Shown in pieces: positions 27,199 through 39,348 of a DNA stretch of 64,000 nt. Made by a program: the position numbers and the translations under genes. This DNA comes from Hirudinaria manillensis (Eukaryota > Annelida > Clitellata > Hirudinida > Hirudinidae). The stretch's first letter is position 1, and each line of letters starts with the position of its first letter. Where the stretch lies: NCBI GenBank assembly GCA_034509925.1, contig CM067530.1, forward strand, positions 9,687,001 through 9,751,000, in the 5' to 3' direction. A model generated the notes under the pieces. The model was not told where the DNA came from and searched no databases. It worked only from the letters and a program-made list of their open reading frames with translations.

Positions 27199-30100
27199 TT
27201 ACCAAACTCTGCATTTCTTTTTGGGGTTCATTCTTGATTTTGCTTTGCATTTAAAGGCATTGGCGAATACTCTCATATTTTGCAGAGGCACATTAACTCT
27301 GTTTTAAATAAATTGAAAACATTATTGAACGTATAAGAAAGTTAAAATAAGTGGATTATTCGATGGCATTACTTTTACATCTTTTTTTCACAAATTCGAT
27401 ACCATAAATGTACATTTGTTAAACTACTGCCCGAAAATACAAGCTACCTGAATATACTTGGTGCAGTTGGGTTTTGTTGAAGTTGAACCAAAGCCAACTC
27501 GTTGCTAGTTTTCTGACAGAATTTCTTTGGAATTAAATTTTAGAGAAATATTGAAAAGGCTTTTTCATTTAAAATAATAAATTTGATATTTACTCTTCCA
27601 TATGCAATAAAAAACATTTGTTCTGAATTATATTTAATACCGGGAAGCTGCTTCTCTTTACCATGTTTTCTCAACCAATTCATGTAGGCCTTTGAAATGG
27701 AAATTCGATCATTAATTAAAAATAACAAAAAAAGAATATTTTTCGTAAATTAAAAATAAACACCAAAAGATAAATTATCTTGACCTTTGCTTCATTTCAT
27801 TTACATCATTTCTGCGTAATTTCAGCTGGAAACTATTTTAAACCTAGAAACTATTCAACATTTATTACGCTATCATTTTGTAAAAATCGATTTGACAAAC
27901 TGGAACGACCCCACAGATTGTAAGATTATCTAAAGTTTAATGGAAACGTTATTATCCCCTAAACCTCTAGTGTCTAAAACGATCAAGCGATGACACAATT
28001 AACCCTAACCGTAAGACTAGCCCTAACTCTAACCACAACACTAGCCATAACGCTAACCCTAACCCTAACCGTAACCCTAACTCTAACCCAAGCCCTAACT
28101 CTAACCACAACACTAGCCATAACGCTAACCCTAACCCTAATCCTAACCCTAACCTTAATCCTAACCCTAACCTTAACCTTAACCCTAACCCTAACCCTAA
28201 CCCTAACCCTAACTCTAACCACAGCCCTAACGCTAACCCTATCCCTAACGCTGACCCTAGCCCCTTGGTGTTATCGATGAAAACTCGTTATTTGTTGCAT
28301 AATAGTTACTGAATTTAATTGAAACTAATTTGCGACAGAAAGAACTTACTCTATGAGCTAATCGTAAGCCATTATCGTCAGCTATGTTTTCAGAATTTGT
28401 AAGCTCACCGTCTACCTAAAATTAATGGAAAATTAGTAAAAAAACATCATGATGATCAATACGATGATTTTTTATTCGAGTTTTTTGTAACCTCTTGATT
28501 TGTTTGTGGGAGTATTTGATCACCATACTGCTCTATTAAACAACGATTTCTTTCATCGAAATTACGCCGATCTTCGCTTTGCCACCACTCTTTTCGGTTA
28601 CCACTTTTATCGAATAGGCTGCCTGAGTATTTGAAAAGCGAACTCAGGACAGCAGAATTATTGTCAAGTAATTCCTACCGAAGTCATCGAATCCGTGGGT
28701 CATCTCGTGTCCAATGGAACTGCCAATTCCACCAAAATTCAAGTACCTTAAAGTCGACTGTAAATTATAATCGGACAAGCTTGTTGACGATTTATAAAAA
28801 CATATCGTCAATACCTACATTGGATACGAATCCGAATAGAGAGGTGGCATCAAAATGCCGGCCGGAAACACTGGAAATACATTCTGAAGATTATTAATTG
28901 ACTTCTTCAAACATTTCACATTGAATTTTTACCTATTCTATTCGCTTCGTAATCGTAGTAAGAATTGACTTGAGCAATTGGCATCGATATTCTGAAACAA
29001 TTACATGAAGTATTTAAAGCAATTTCAGCCAATAATGATGTCCATTTATGTTATATGAAAGCAGCCGATATAATTGAATTGAATATAACTTGTTAATAAC
29101 TCAACTGACGCATTTGAATCTATTGGAATTCTTAATTGTTTCATTTCTTCTTTCATTTTCATGATTCTCGTTTCGAAGAATATTTCCAGAAATGTTTTAT
29201 CTTTGAAATCCACCTTTCGAAATTAGTGGTCGGGTTATTGACAAAACATCAACAAAAACAACAGCTATAGTACGAGCATAATATTAAAAATAATAGGAAT
29301 ATATTACCCCTTTGAAGACATCATTCAATACTTTGGGATCGTCCAAATAATTTGGATAACCTACATGATCCTTCATTTGCTGGAGCTATAAATGATTACA
29401 TTTACTGAAATTACCGAGACAATAATTGTTCTAATTAAAAAAACGCCAAAATTGCTTTAGAATTGATTAATATTTTGTTTAATTTCTTAAATATTTCCTT
29501 AAAAACTATCATTAATTGGCTAAAAAACTAAAACAAAATTTTGTTGCATGAGGACACAGCTGTTATCAAACTGAATTAGAATTGTTCTACCTTCAATACT
29601 GCCTCCTCTCTTGCTCTTGGAGCAAGCCATTTTTGTTTTGATAATACTTTTTCATATTCTTGTTTCAAATTTTCAATTAAATCTAGAACCTGTTAGCGAT
29701 GATAGTTTTCAAGTCAAAGTGATGCAAAAACAAAACCAGAAAGGTAGAAATGAAGACTATTAACTCCCCAGAACTCAAGTGTTGATACATTTTGCTGTGG
29801 TTCTTCATTTGGACGTACGATAATCAATTTAGTTTCATGCCACTCATTTAGTATGCTGATTTAGTATCATTTAGTATCCATAACCTGTTTTAACCTTAAG
29901 CTTTGTTGAGGACTGAAAGTATCGTTTAGTGAAAGCATAACCAACTGCTTGATGAAGATTCCTGTTGACAATTTGAACACATTTTTTCCAGCGTGGTTTT
30001 GTGTCATTTGTTCCCTCAGTTACCTGGAATTATTGATTAATAATAAGGATTATATTAAAATCATATTACGTTAATATTTAATTATTATCATTATTATTAA

Positions 30101-32472
30101 ATTGCTTATTAATTTTACAACAAGAACCTTTTCGAAAATGTCTCTATAGTTTTCTAGTTTTGCCGGCAAAGCAATCATAGAATGATCAATCATGTTCCAA
30201 ATTAAATAGTCGACGATCTTTCTGAAATTAGCACGTTACTATAGGCATTTTTATTCAGCAAGCGTTCGAATATTGAATTTGAACCTTTTAGGAGTATTTT
30301 CCAAGAATTCTGACAAGCAATTCAAATATGACATTTGAAATGTTCCTATGATTTCGTTTGATCCCATGCTAATGTTAACTTCTTCAAATATGGTTTTTAG
30401 AAAGACTTCAAAGTCGAACGCCTTTTGTAATGTAATTAAATGTTTTAATCAAAGTCACATCAAAGTGTGCAATCACGTTATCATTTATTCAGGATTATTT
30501 ATTTCTGGCTAACAACAACGCCCAAATTAGGTTCGTCGAACTGAATTTCGCCGCATTATTTTATTTGTTAATAAAAAGCAAGACTATTCCCGTGCAACAG
30601 AATCTAGATTTGCATTAATTTCCATGCATTTTGACAGATATGCAAAATATCTCTGACTCACTTTTTCAAAATTCTTTTTGAGTTCTTTTAAACTTATTAG
30701 GTTATCAGGTTTATCTTCTTCATCGACCTCAATTACACTGCACTAAAAAAAAATTACATCTGTTACTAATGGAGAATTCGTAAGGAAGTAATTTAAACTT
30801 ATTATCATAATACTAATGGGAATTTTAAATTAAAATTATTCAATAATTCATATTTAAAAGTAAATAAATAAATAAATAGTAGTATAGTAAATATTAATTT
30901 ATGAAGTCCACATGATTCTATTTTGCCTCGGCCAGTTTTGCTTGAAATTCCACGATGTCGTCGACAGCTGCAGAAATCTTTCCGGTATTTGCAATTTTTC
31001 CGAGATTAAGAATGACGTTTAAAATATAAGATTTCAGGTCTACGATTTTTCTAGCATTCGTCGACTGTACATCGTAATAATCCGATGGAAACGGCAGTTT
31101 GGGCCTCAAAATCTTGAAATAGAGTTCGTCAATGAGATTAGACGCTTCTTAAACATGAGAATAATCATATCTCGATGAAAAGCATCTTGAACTACATTTC
31201 GGCAACAATGTTTGCTATTTTGAATATTTGTTACAATTATATATTGCGATGTTAAATTTGGTTAAATAACTCACTACGGGGATGCGATATTTACTGGAAG
31301 CATCGATATTGTGAAAAACCAAGTCAAAAATCCCAGTCATTTCACGCATTTGTAGTTTAATCAAAATAGATAACAAATTGCTTCCCTCTTCGTTCCATTT
31401 ATCACCTTCTAGCAAGGGCCAACCACCGAATTCTTTTAAAATATTCTCTATACCTTTCAAACCCGCATCTTCAATAGAATCTACAAATACACGTCATATT
31501 GCATCAAATCCAAATTATCTTGAATAATAATGCACTACCTGTATTTACACAAGAGCGATAAAATAAATTTGTTTGCTTCTCAAAATCTTCCTGCGTATTT
31601 TCATTTTCCAGAATTTCTGAGGAAAATGAGTTTGATATAATAATAATAATGAAATTGTACATAAACTTTAATTAACTTCCAAATTTATAATCTAATCTTT
31701 GTGAATCGAACCTTTTAGATGATTATCAAGAGTGTCTTTAATTTCCACAAATATACTCGAGTCAGATTTATCTGAAGGTAAGTCCTTTTTCATGAAACCT
31801 CCACAAGAAAATGCATAAAAATCACGACACGGATCTACTTCTGGATCCATATAGTCTATGATTTCTTCAGCTGAATGTTTTAAATTTCTGATATTGTTTA
31901 AATTCTAATATTATTTTGATTATTAATCGAGGTCGTGCAAAACGTTCCAAAAAAATTTGTTTATAAAAAATGGAGCATCAAACGTACCAGTTTTTTTGCA
32001 AATTTCGGTTTCGCATACATCCGCTGTAATAAAATTAACAAATAATTTAAGAAACTCAAGGTTAATTTTGCATTAATGGCACTGTTACTTTTCAATAGGT
32101 TCTTGATCCTCAAATTTAGCTTAACATTCATGCCAAAAAGAGACTTGATGGCCACCTCTGTAATATTTCGTTTCGAAGGTTTTATTATAAGCGTTCCAGT
32201 CTTTAAAATTTACAGAATCATCAAAAGCTGTTTATTTTAAAATAAATTTATCAATTTGAAAATATTTTACCTTTTGAAACATTAATTGATGGCACTGCAA
32301 TGCAATGGAAATCATGAGGAGCAAAAAATACACACAAATTATTATTATTATTACGTTTAAGTATAGTCATTATTGAAACTAAAAATACATTAAAAAGTTT
32401 TAATTTCCCTCCCAGCTAACCTTTGACAAAGAACATCAACAAATAGGCTAAGAATATTTTAAAGTGAGCCAT
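27199..32472 (-). CDS. Neprilysin-like M13 zinc metallopeptidase, array copy 1 (substrate-site His lost)
   Basis: A gene of about 20 exons. Exons read with borders: 32421-32472 (hydrophobic signal exon [17 protein letters not shown]), 32271-32294, 31712-31870 ([12 protein letters not shown]), 31275-31490 (GGWPLLEGD), 28933-28991 ([12 protein letters not shown]), 28679-28746 (zinc site HEMTH), 28492-28622, 28350-28415 (ENIADDNG, third zinc ligand), 27594-27689, 27448-27524, 27199-27298 (ends [10 protein letters not shown]). The M13 family cleaves oligopeptides outside the cell; the N-terminus here looks like a signal peptide rather than the usual type II anchor, so secretion is inferred. Unusual: the H-x-P-x-x-F-R segment that holds neprilysin His711 and Arg717 reads TAPSIFR, so His is replaced by Thr while Arg remains. 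No frameshift was seen. A telomere-like repeat occupies one intron. Confidence 0.88.
27997..28262. repeat. Interstitial telomere-like repeat (CCCTAA)n with variants
   Basis: About 265 bp of CCCTAA units mixed with CTCTAA, CCATAA, CCGTAA and CCACAA variants; the right half is purest. A block of about 48 bp beginning near 28021 recurs near 28096, so a higher-order duplication exists. It lies in the intron 27690-28349 of M13 copy 1, with the G-rich TTAGGG strand in the sense direction of that gene. Confidence 0.95.
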
Positions 32473-32502
32473 GCTTTAAAAAATTATATAAGTTGACTGC
32501 TT

Positions 32503-32510
32503 GTTTTATA
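32503..32510 (-). promoter_or_regulatory. TATA box candidate of M13 copy 1
   Basis: TATAAAAC on the minus strand, 31-38 nt before the ATG. Copies 2 and 3 have TATAAA at nearly the same distance, which implies very short 5'UTRs. Confidence 0.45.
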
Positions 32511-33291
32511 ACTGAAAATTTATGTGCTCTCAGGGACTGCAATGGACTATTCTAATTAGAATGATTGTTTTTTTTATTACTGATGACAATTATTCAGCAG
32601 GCATAAATCTTATTGTAGATTATTATTGATTTAACACTCTCTGGTGTGCCATACTAATACGATAACCATTATTTAATTTAATTTAATTTAATTTATTGGA
32701 CACAATTGAAGGGCCCATTGGGCCACTAATACAATTGCAAGCGGAACAGAGAACATCGACCGGCGTGTACACAGGGGCAGCATTAAGTGTAATTTACAGA
32801 TTAAGTGTAATTTAAATAATTATGATAATTTTGATGAAATATTTTTCGTACCGTTGGATAAACATTTAATGAGAGATCATTTACTAGACTTGATGAGTAA
32901 ATATAGATTCATTGTTAAATTCAAATCTTTATTTTATAATTCTCAGCCAATAAGCCCATTTACACTGTTAATATTTCAAGTATTAATATTTCATTTAGCA
33001 TTATTTCTTGATTAAAGTAAAAAAAAAAGCAAACCAGAATGAAACGATGGGAGATCTTTCAATTAATAAAAACATTGTAAGTGTAATTTTCTTTATTCTC
33101 AACCATTGCAATCAAATTGAATGTCATCCAGTTTCTACAAATGGTTTTGGATGAGAAGCGGATGAAACACTATCCTATTAAAAACAAACTAAAAACGAAA
33201 AGGATGACTTGAATCTTTCATTGTCGTTTTTTTCTCAAATTCTTTTTGAATTCGTTAAAAATTAAAGTTATAATTCCATCTCGGAAAGCGT

Positions 33292-33324
33292 TTACCAAAC
33301 TCAACATCTTTTAGAGGGGTTCAT
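33292..33324 (-). pseudogene. Relic M13 last exon
   Basis: Minus-strand MNPSKRC, stop, VW, stop matches the conserved M13 C-terminus (C-R-V-W) except that the Arg codon has become TGA. The intact last exon of copy 2 lies about 280 bp upstream in gene direction, so this is a leftover of another, mostly deleted array member or a partial exon duplication. Confidence 0.65.
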
Positions 33325-33600
33325 TAACCCCAAGAACTAGCCCTTTTCACGCTCCCCTTACATAACATCGAAACTAGATTTGTATAGATCGTGGGAAACA
33401 TAAACAACACGCAAGTCACGGACGACTAATGAACTTGCTTGCATAATTCCGCGAGCTTGTTTATACACCTTAGCCCATCCTCTTACAGTAAAACGGCCGA
33501 AAGAAAACGACATGTCAATGTTCTTATCGATAAACATTACAGGATTAACGAATGTTCCTGACGGAGATGCTTTGAAAAAAACCCCGTAAGTTCTTTTGGA

Positions 33601-36600
33601 TTACCAGATTCTACATCTCTTGGATGGATTCATGGTGGAATTTGGTTTGCAGTTGAAAGCCCTTGAAAATATTTTCATATTCTTCAAGGGCATGTTTACT
33701 CTGTGTGGTGCAATCAACATTCGTCACTTTAGCTAACAAACTGTGATGATTAACGTTAAGAAAATCGATAATTTAATAAATTTAGGTAGAAAAACATGTT
33801 AAATTATTCTGATAAAAAACAATCTCTTCATCACCTGACCTGAATTTACTAGGTGAATGATTGTCCGATATAATGCTTCTGGAGGCCAATTCATCGGATG
33901 TTTTTTCACAAAAGTTCTTTGCATGAAAAAAGTTAATTTAGTTTTCAATACATTTATTGTAAAAAATCAAAATTGTTGCTGTTTACCCTGGCATAAGCAA
34001 TGAAAAACATCTGTTCAGAATTATACGGAATGCCTGGAAGCTGTCTTTCTTCACCAAATATTCTTATCCAGTTTTTATAAGCCTTAAAATTTAATTTATA
34101 ACGATACGATTTACGAAATGGACATTTTTAATGAGTTACTGTCGTCATCGATTTTAAAACTAGCTGGCGTTGAGGTCTATTTCTATTTGTTTGAATCATT
34201 GAGGGGAAAATATGTGAAAGTATACCACATTTTCAAATTTACAATTAGTGTGAATTAAAGCAGCTAAAACAACAACAATAAAAGAAAAAAAACAACAACA
34301 AAAATACCTTATGAGCAATTCGCAAACCACCAGCATCAGCAATATTTTCGATTACTGTAAGCATACCGTTTACCTGAAATTAAATGATTGAAATATCAAG
34401 GAATTTATTATTACTTTTTTAAAAATTAAAAGCAACCTTTTTGTCTATCTCCGTAACGATAAGCTTGTCAAACTGCTTTATTAAGCAATCACTTTTGCTT
34501 GCAAATAAGTCACTTTCATTTTTTTTCCACCACCTTTTCGACGCTCCACTTTTATCAAATTGAATCCCTGTACATATACACATCTATATATTTATATATG
34601 TTTATATGAATATAGATCATGATATGAATATTATAGTATCGAGTAGTATACTAGCCAGTCACTATACACTATGCCAGTATACAGGTATTAATTTTAGGTA
34701 GTAAAACATGTTGTTTATATATGAAAATATATTCATACCTAAGCTGTCGAATCCATGTGTTATTTCGTGTCCGATAAAGACGCCAATACCACCAAAGTTT
34801 ATGTACCTTTGTGAAAATATCTAATTTGCTTTAGAATTTTTGGAACAATTATATTGACAGGTCAATAGTCTCTTAAAGTTTTAAATTCGAATTAACTCTA
34901 CTCACATTGGATAGGAATCCGAATAAAATGGAGAAGTTATAAAGCCGGCAGGGAACACTTCAATTTATTTATATAATTATATTTAAATCTTAAATGAATT
35001 TATGCTACTTTAAGGTAGTTACAGAAAAGCATACCTAATCTATTAGTGCGCAAATCATAAAATTTTCTGGTGCTTGCAATCGGCATTGGTATCCTGAGGA
35101 ATAAACTTTGTGTTGTTAAAAATTGGAATTGAAATAAATTGAAATCAATGCACTTTAATTAATACATTTTTACAATATTTTTCGGTAGAAGATTAGATAT
35201 AATATTATATTAATATTATAAATCAATATTTAAAATTAATAATTAGATTTCTAACATTTTTGGATCAATTGGATCTCTAAGCTTCCTCAATAATTCCTTT
35301 GTTTTCGAAACTTTTGTCAGAAAGAAAGTCTCCAAAAAGGTTTGGCCAGTGACATTCAGCTGTTATTTTGACTTATGTTTCAAATTTGGTTTAATATACA
35401 ACATAAATCACTTCACCTCTCTAAAAGAATCCTTTATTTTTATCGAGTCAAAGTAATCTGGATATCCTACGTGCTCTTTCATTTCAAATACCTTATGGTT
35501 AATCAACATATTTTATTCTTCAACTTGCTGGCATTATAAACATTTTTATTTATGTTAGAAAATTGAATTTTTGCATCTTCAAAAGTTTCAAATTACAATT
35601 TTTTTTCAATGAATTCTAAACGTTTACAAAAGAGTAAGAGAAGAACCTAATCTGTCAAATTATGATTGTATTACCTTTGCTAAAGCTTCATCCTTTGTTT
35701 TATCAGAAAGCCACTTCTTGCTAGATATTATTCCGCCATATGCATTTTTCAAGTTGCTAACAATGTCTACAACCTTACGTTTAAATTTGATTATTTTGAT
35801 GAATTTTGAATTAACATATTAAAATTAAGTAAAATAAATTGCTCTCGCTTTTGAATTTCAATGTCATTGCCCATCATAACATTAATTAATCCGGTGTATA
35901 ATATTCTTATTCGTTTTTGCTTTGATATGCTGCAATTGAAATCTTGATTTCAACCTTTCCTTTGGTAGACCTCGCGAAATACTTTTTCACGTAAAGATAG
36001 CCAATGGCATCCTGAAAGTTTTCTCTAATAACTGTGATGCACTTTTTCCAACGCGATCCCGCTGAAATCCTGCCTTGAATTTTCTACAAATATCGTTGTT
36101 ACAGGGTATGATTCCTATGTTTTTTTTTTATAAATAAATAGTTCAATGGTTTAATGGAAAAAAGTTTAATGGTCAGCAAAATAACCTCTTGAAAATCGTC
36201 CTCAACTTTTTCGAATTGCGTTGGCAACGCAATTATAGAATGTTGAATATATCTCCAAATTAAGTAATCGACGATATTTCTGAAATAGATCATAATATTA
36301 ATTTATTGAATTATTCTAAATGGAATCAAACATGAAAGGCGAATGCAGCAATACTTATCACTTTTTCGGTGTTCCATCCAAGAGTTGTGACAGACAATTT
36401 ATGAAAGGCAGATCAATCACTCCGATGGTTTCGTTTGGCTTTATATCAATGTCAACGTTCTTAAATATAGACTTAAGAAACTCTTCAAAGTTGAAAACCT
36501 GTCATTTAATAAGCATTTGTCAAAAATGGTATGTTTAATTGTTGCTTTTAACATTATTGCGTTAAAATGTCCACCTAGCATTTTATTTGCTTTTATTGCA

Positions 36601-38479
36601 TTTATTGCATCTACTTATATTTTTTTCAAATAATCTTTCCAATTTGTAAAATTTTTTCATTTAAATATTTTAATAAGTCAGTATGTAATTGAGCATGAAT
36701 CAATTAAATTTCTAACTTTTTCAAATTTCTCCTTGAGCTTGTTCAGGCTAATGTATCTTTGAGGTTTCTCTTTCAAGGAGTATTCCACTCGACCGCACTT
36801 AAGAAATATTGATAGAAATTATCTCAAAACTAAAGATGCATAAATGAATAAAGAATATATTTTGATAATTTTATTAAAAACTCAATTGATTTAACCCGCA
36901 TTGCTCGATATTTGTGAAGATCTAAAATTTATTTCCATTAACCTCAGCCAGATTTGTCTCAAATTCAATCATTTCTTGAACACCTTCAGTAATTATTTCA
37001 CTTTTCTTAGTTTGTGCCAGACTGAGGCTCACATTTAGAATGTAATCCTCCAAAACCGTCATAATTTCTTCATTATTTTTTATTTCTTCATAGTAAGTAA
37101 CAGGCAAGGTTAGTTTGGATTGCATGATCTTCAAAGTACAAAAAGTCAATGTCCCGTTATATTTTGGTTTGGCTGGCTTCTATTTAATTAGTCATTATGT
37201 ATTATTATGTAATTTATTAATGAACTCACAAGAGGTACTGGAAATTCTGAAGAATTGTCGAGTTTTTGAATAACTAATTTAAAAAGTCCATCCGTATCCA
37301 GCATATGCAATCTTGTCAAAATGGACACCAAGTCGTTCTCTTCTTCTTTCCAATTATCGCCCTCTAATAAGGGCCAGCCGCCCATTTCTTTAAGGCTATC
37401 TTTCAATCCTTGAAGGCTTTGAAGTGCAGTAATGACTGAAAAATTCGATTGATTTTATTATCTCAAATTAATTAACATGAAATTGCATACCTACCTGAGT
37501 TTATGCAGGAATTGTAGGTTAGTTTGAGTTGTTTTACCATATTTTCTTCGTTATGTTTTATGGGTTCCTCCAAAACAACTTAGGAAAATTGAAATCCGGC
37601 CTTAAATACTTTAATTTGACAAATAGAGATAAGTAAAAATCGAACTTTTTAAGTTGTTGTAAAGATTTTCATGAACATTTACAAATGCGCTTTCGACATG
37701 TGTGTCCTGTGATTTCTCTTTCAAGAAGCTACCGCAAGAAAATATATAGAAATCTTCGCAAGGATCTTCGTTGAAATCTAAGTGTTGCAGGAAATCTTTG
37801 GCTGAATGAAACCATGACAGTCATTTTCAAATCGTGATTTTGAATCGAAGCAGCAATCTTTAAAATTAAAATTAGTTTGGTTTGCTTTAATCACAAGATT
37901 TCTCCGATAGATTACGATGAAATATACGGTCCGTATTACAAATTTCGATTTCTATTTTTTTAATGGCTTTAAAATGACTAAATCATGGAATGGTTGGAGT
38001 TATAAAGCGAACTAGAGACGCACCGATCGTTTTGCAAGTTTCTTCTGAGCATATCTTGGGGGCTTCAATACAATTAAAGAGAATTAGAGAAAGACAAACC
38101 TAACATTAGATGTGTTTTCATGCTTTAAAATTACCTTTTATCCCTTTTATAAAATTCATTTTCACAGCAATTGAGATATCAACATGAGTGTCATCACCTG
38201 CAAGTAGTATACCAATCACATTTTCATATTTAAAATTAAAAAAAAAATAATCCAATTAATCAGATGATATTCCTTAAGTTGTTTTTAATCGACCACTGCA
38301 GATAAGGCCGCATAAACGGATTTAAGGAGCACAAACTTTCGAACATTATCACCTTCTAAATTTAACCTCAAAGCTCATCATTTTTATTACATTTTGACAA
38401 GATTCCTAACAAATCTCTCGAACAAACCTTGGATAATTTGAATGAATAAGCAGGTCAAGATTACGCCTAAGCAAGCCAT
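33601..38479 (-). CDS. Neprilysin-like M13 zinc metallopeptidase, array copy 2 (altered substrate motif)
   Basis: Same exon plan as copy 1. Signal exon 38428-38479 ([17 protein letters not shown]), GGWPLLEGD exon within about 37230-37435, zinc-site exon 34739-34806 (HEITH), ENIADAGG exon 34308-34373, HSPSKFR exon around 33841-33917, and a last exon ending [10 protein letters not shown] with TAA at 33601-33603. The substrate-binding motif, Asn-Ala-Phe/Tyr-Tyr in the family, reads TRKFYD (exon around 35040-35096): Asn is replaced by Arg and Ala by Lys, while zinc ligands and the His-Arg pair persist, so specificity or activity is probably changed. An in-frame ATG at 38530 would add 17 residues, but a TATA box at 38513-38519 lies inside that extension and favours 38479. 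After the stop the frame stays open for 80 codons. Confidence 0.87.
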
Positions 38480-39348
38480 GGACTGGAACATAGAGGACGA
38501 CCACATAGAAACATTTATAAGATGCGACATTTCTGACAATTATTGTTTAATGCCGCTTCACGCACAGTCTCACACTTAATATTTGAATAATTTTCTAATA
38601 TTAATAATCAATTCTAATCAATCACAAAATGCAGAAATTAAATGTTGAAACGATTTAATGCTAACAATATTTTAACCCCACCTTAAAAAGATGCAGATGT
38701 TTCGCAAAATAGAAGAGAAACCATAATAAAAATGGAACAAATAATAAATGAAAAATCAATTTTATCTACGAGGTATAATTCGATGAATTAGTAAACAATC
38801 TTATAAACTTTCAGTTATAAATAATTTCGTTTATTAGCTGAAAGTGTTATTAATGCAAAATTATTGCATTTTTTCTTTTTTTATTTTTGAGGTAATAAAC
38901 TTGCACTCATGCAATGAGACGATAAAAGATAATTATAACCAAATATTATCGTTTTTAATGTCATCCTGGTTCTTTATTTGGACTTTGTAAATTTATGAAA
39001 CAAATCTTGTTTAAATAGCGTTATGCTTTTTATCACCACTTGACATATATTTAGCACCGATAAATCAACCATTGCTGATCGTTCATCAAACATGGCCGTT
39101 CGGTTGTTGCATTTGCCACTTGTAAATTGATATTAACGACATGCATTTCTCCATGTTTATTCTAAAAGAGACTTTACCATAAAATATTGTATCTTTAACC
39201 AGAACAGTTACTAAAAGCAACTTTATTTGTTTATAAAATGATTCTTAGTATTTGTCAATCAATAGGGTCTATATGGATTTATTCTTATAACGTCTAACCA
39301 AATATATTAACATATTCCTTTATCCCTTTATTCATCTAGTGTGGCTTT
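38480..39348. other. Spacer between M13 copies 2 and 3
   Basis: Promoter of copy 2 with a TATAAA at 38513-38519, then AT-rich sequence with no recognised feature and the 3' flank of copy 3. Confidence 0.45.
38513..38519 (-). promoter_or_regulatory. TATA box candidate of M13 copy 2
   Basis: TATAAAT on the minus strand, 34-40 nt before the ATG at 38479, the same distance as in copy 1. It supports the downstream ATG as the start. Confidence 0.45.

Larger units (their letters stand above)
32473..33600. other. Spacer between M13 copies 1 and 2, with an M13 relic
   Basis: It contains the copy 1 promoter, an ATTTA tandem run near 32671-32695, a 33-nt relic M13 C-terminus at 33292-33324, and an 80-codon open stretch at 33361-33600 directly following the stop codon of copy 2. 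The rest is AT-rich with nothing recognised. Confidence 0.6.

Noticed and set aside
27983-28280. Frames of alternating Val-Arg or Thr-Leu on both strands
   Set aside because: Translation of the telomere-like repeat; no start context, no homology, inside an intron.
33292-33324. Premature TGA at the end of M13 copy 2
   Set aside because: At first this looked like the last exon of copy 2 with a nonsense change; an intact last exon (ending KRCRIW, TAA at 33601-33603) lies upstream, so the TGA-bearing piece is a separate relic.
38480-38530. Upstream ATG of M13 copy 2 adding 17 residues
   Set aside because: The added part covers a TATA box placed like those of copies 1 and 3, and the 52-nt first exon shared by all copies begins at 38479.
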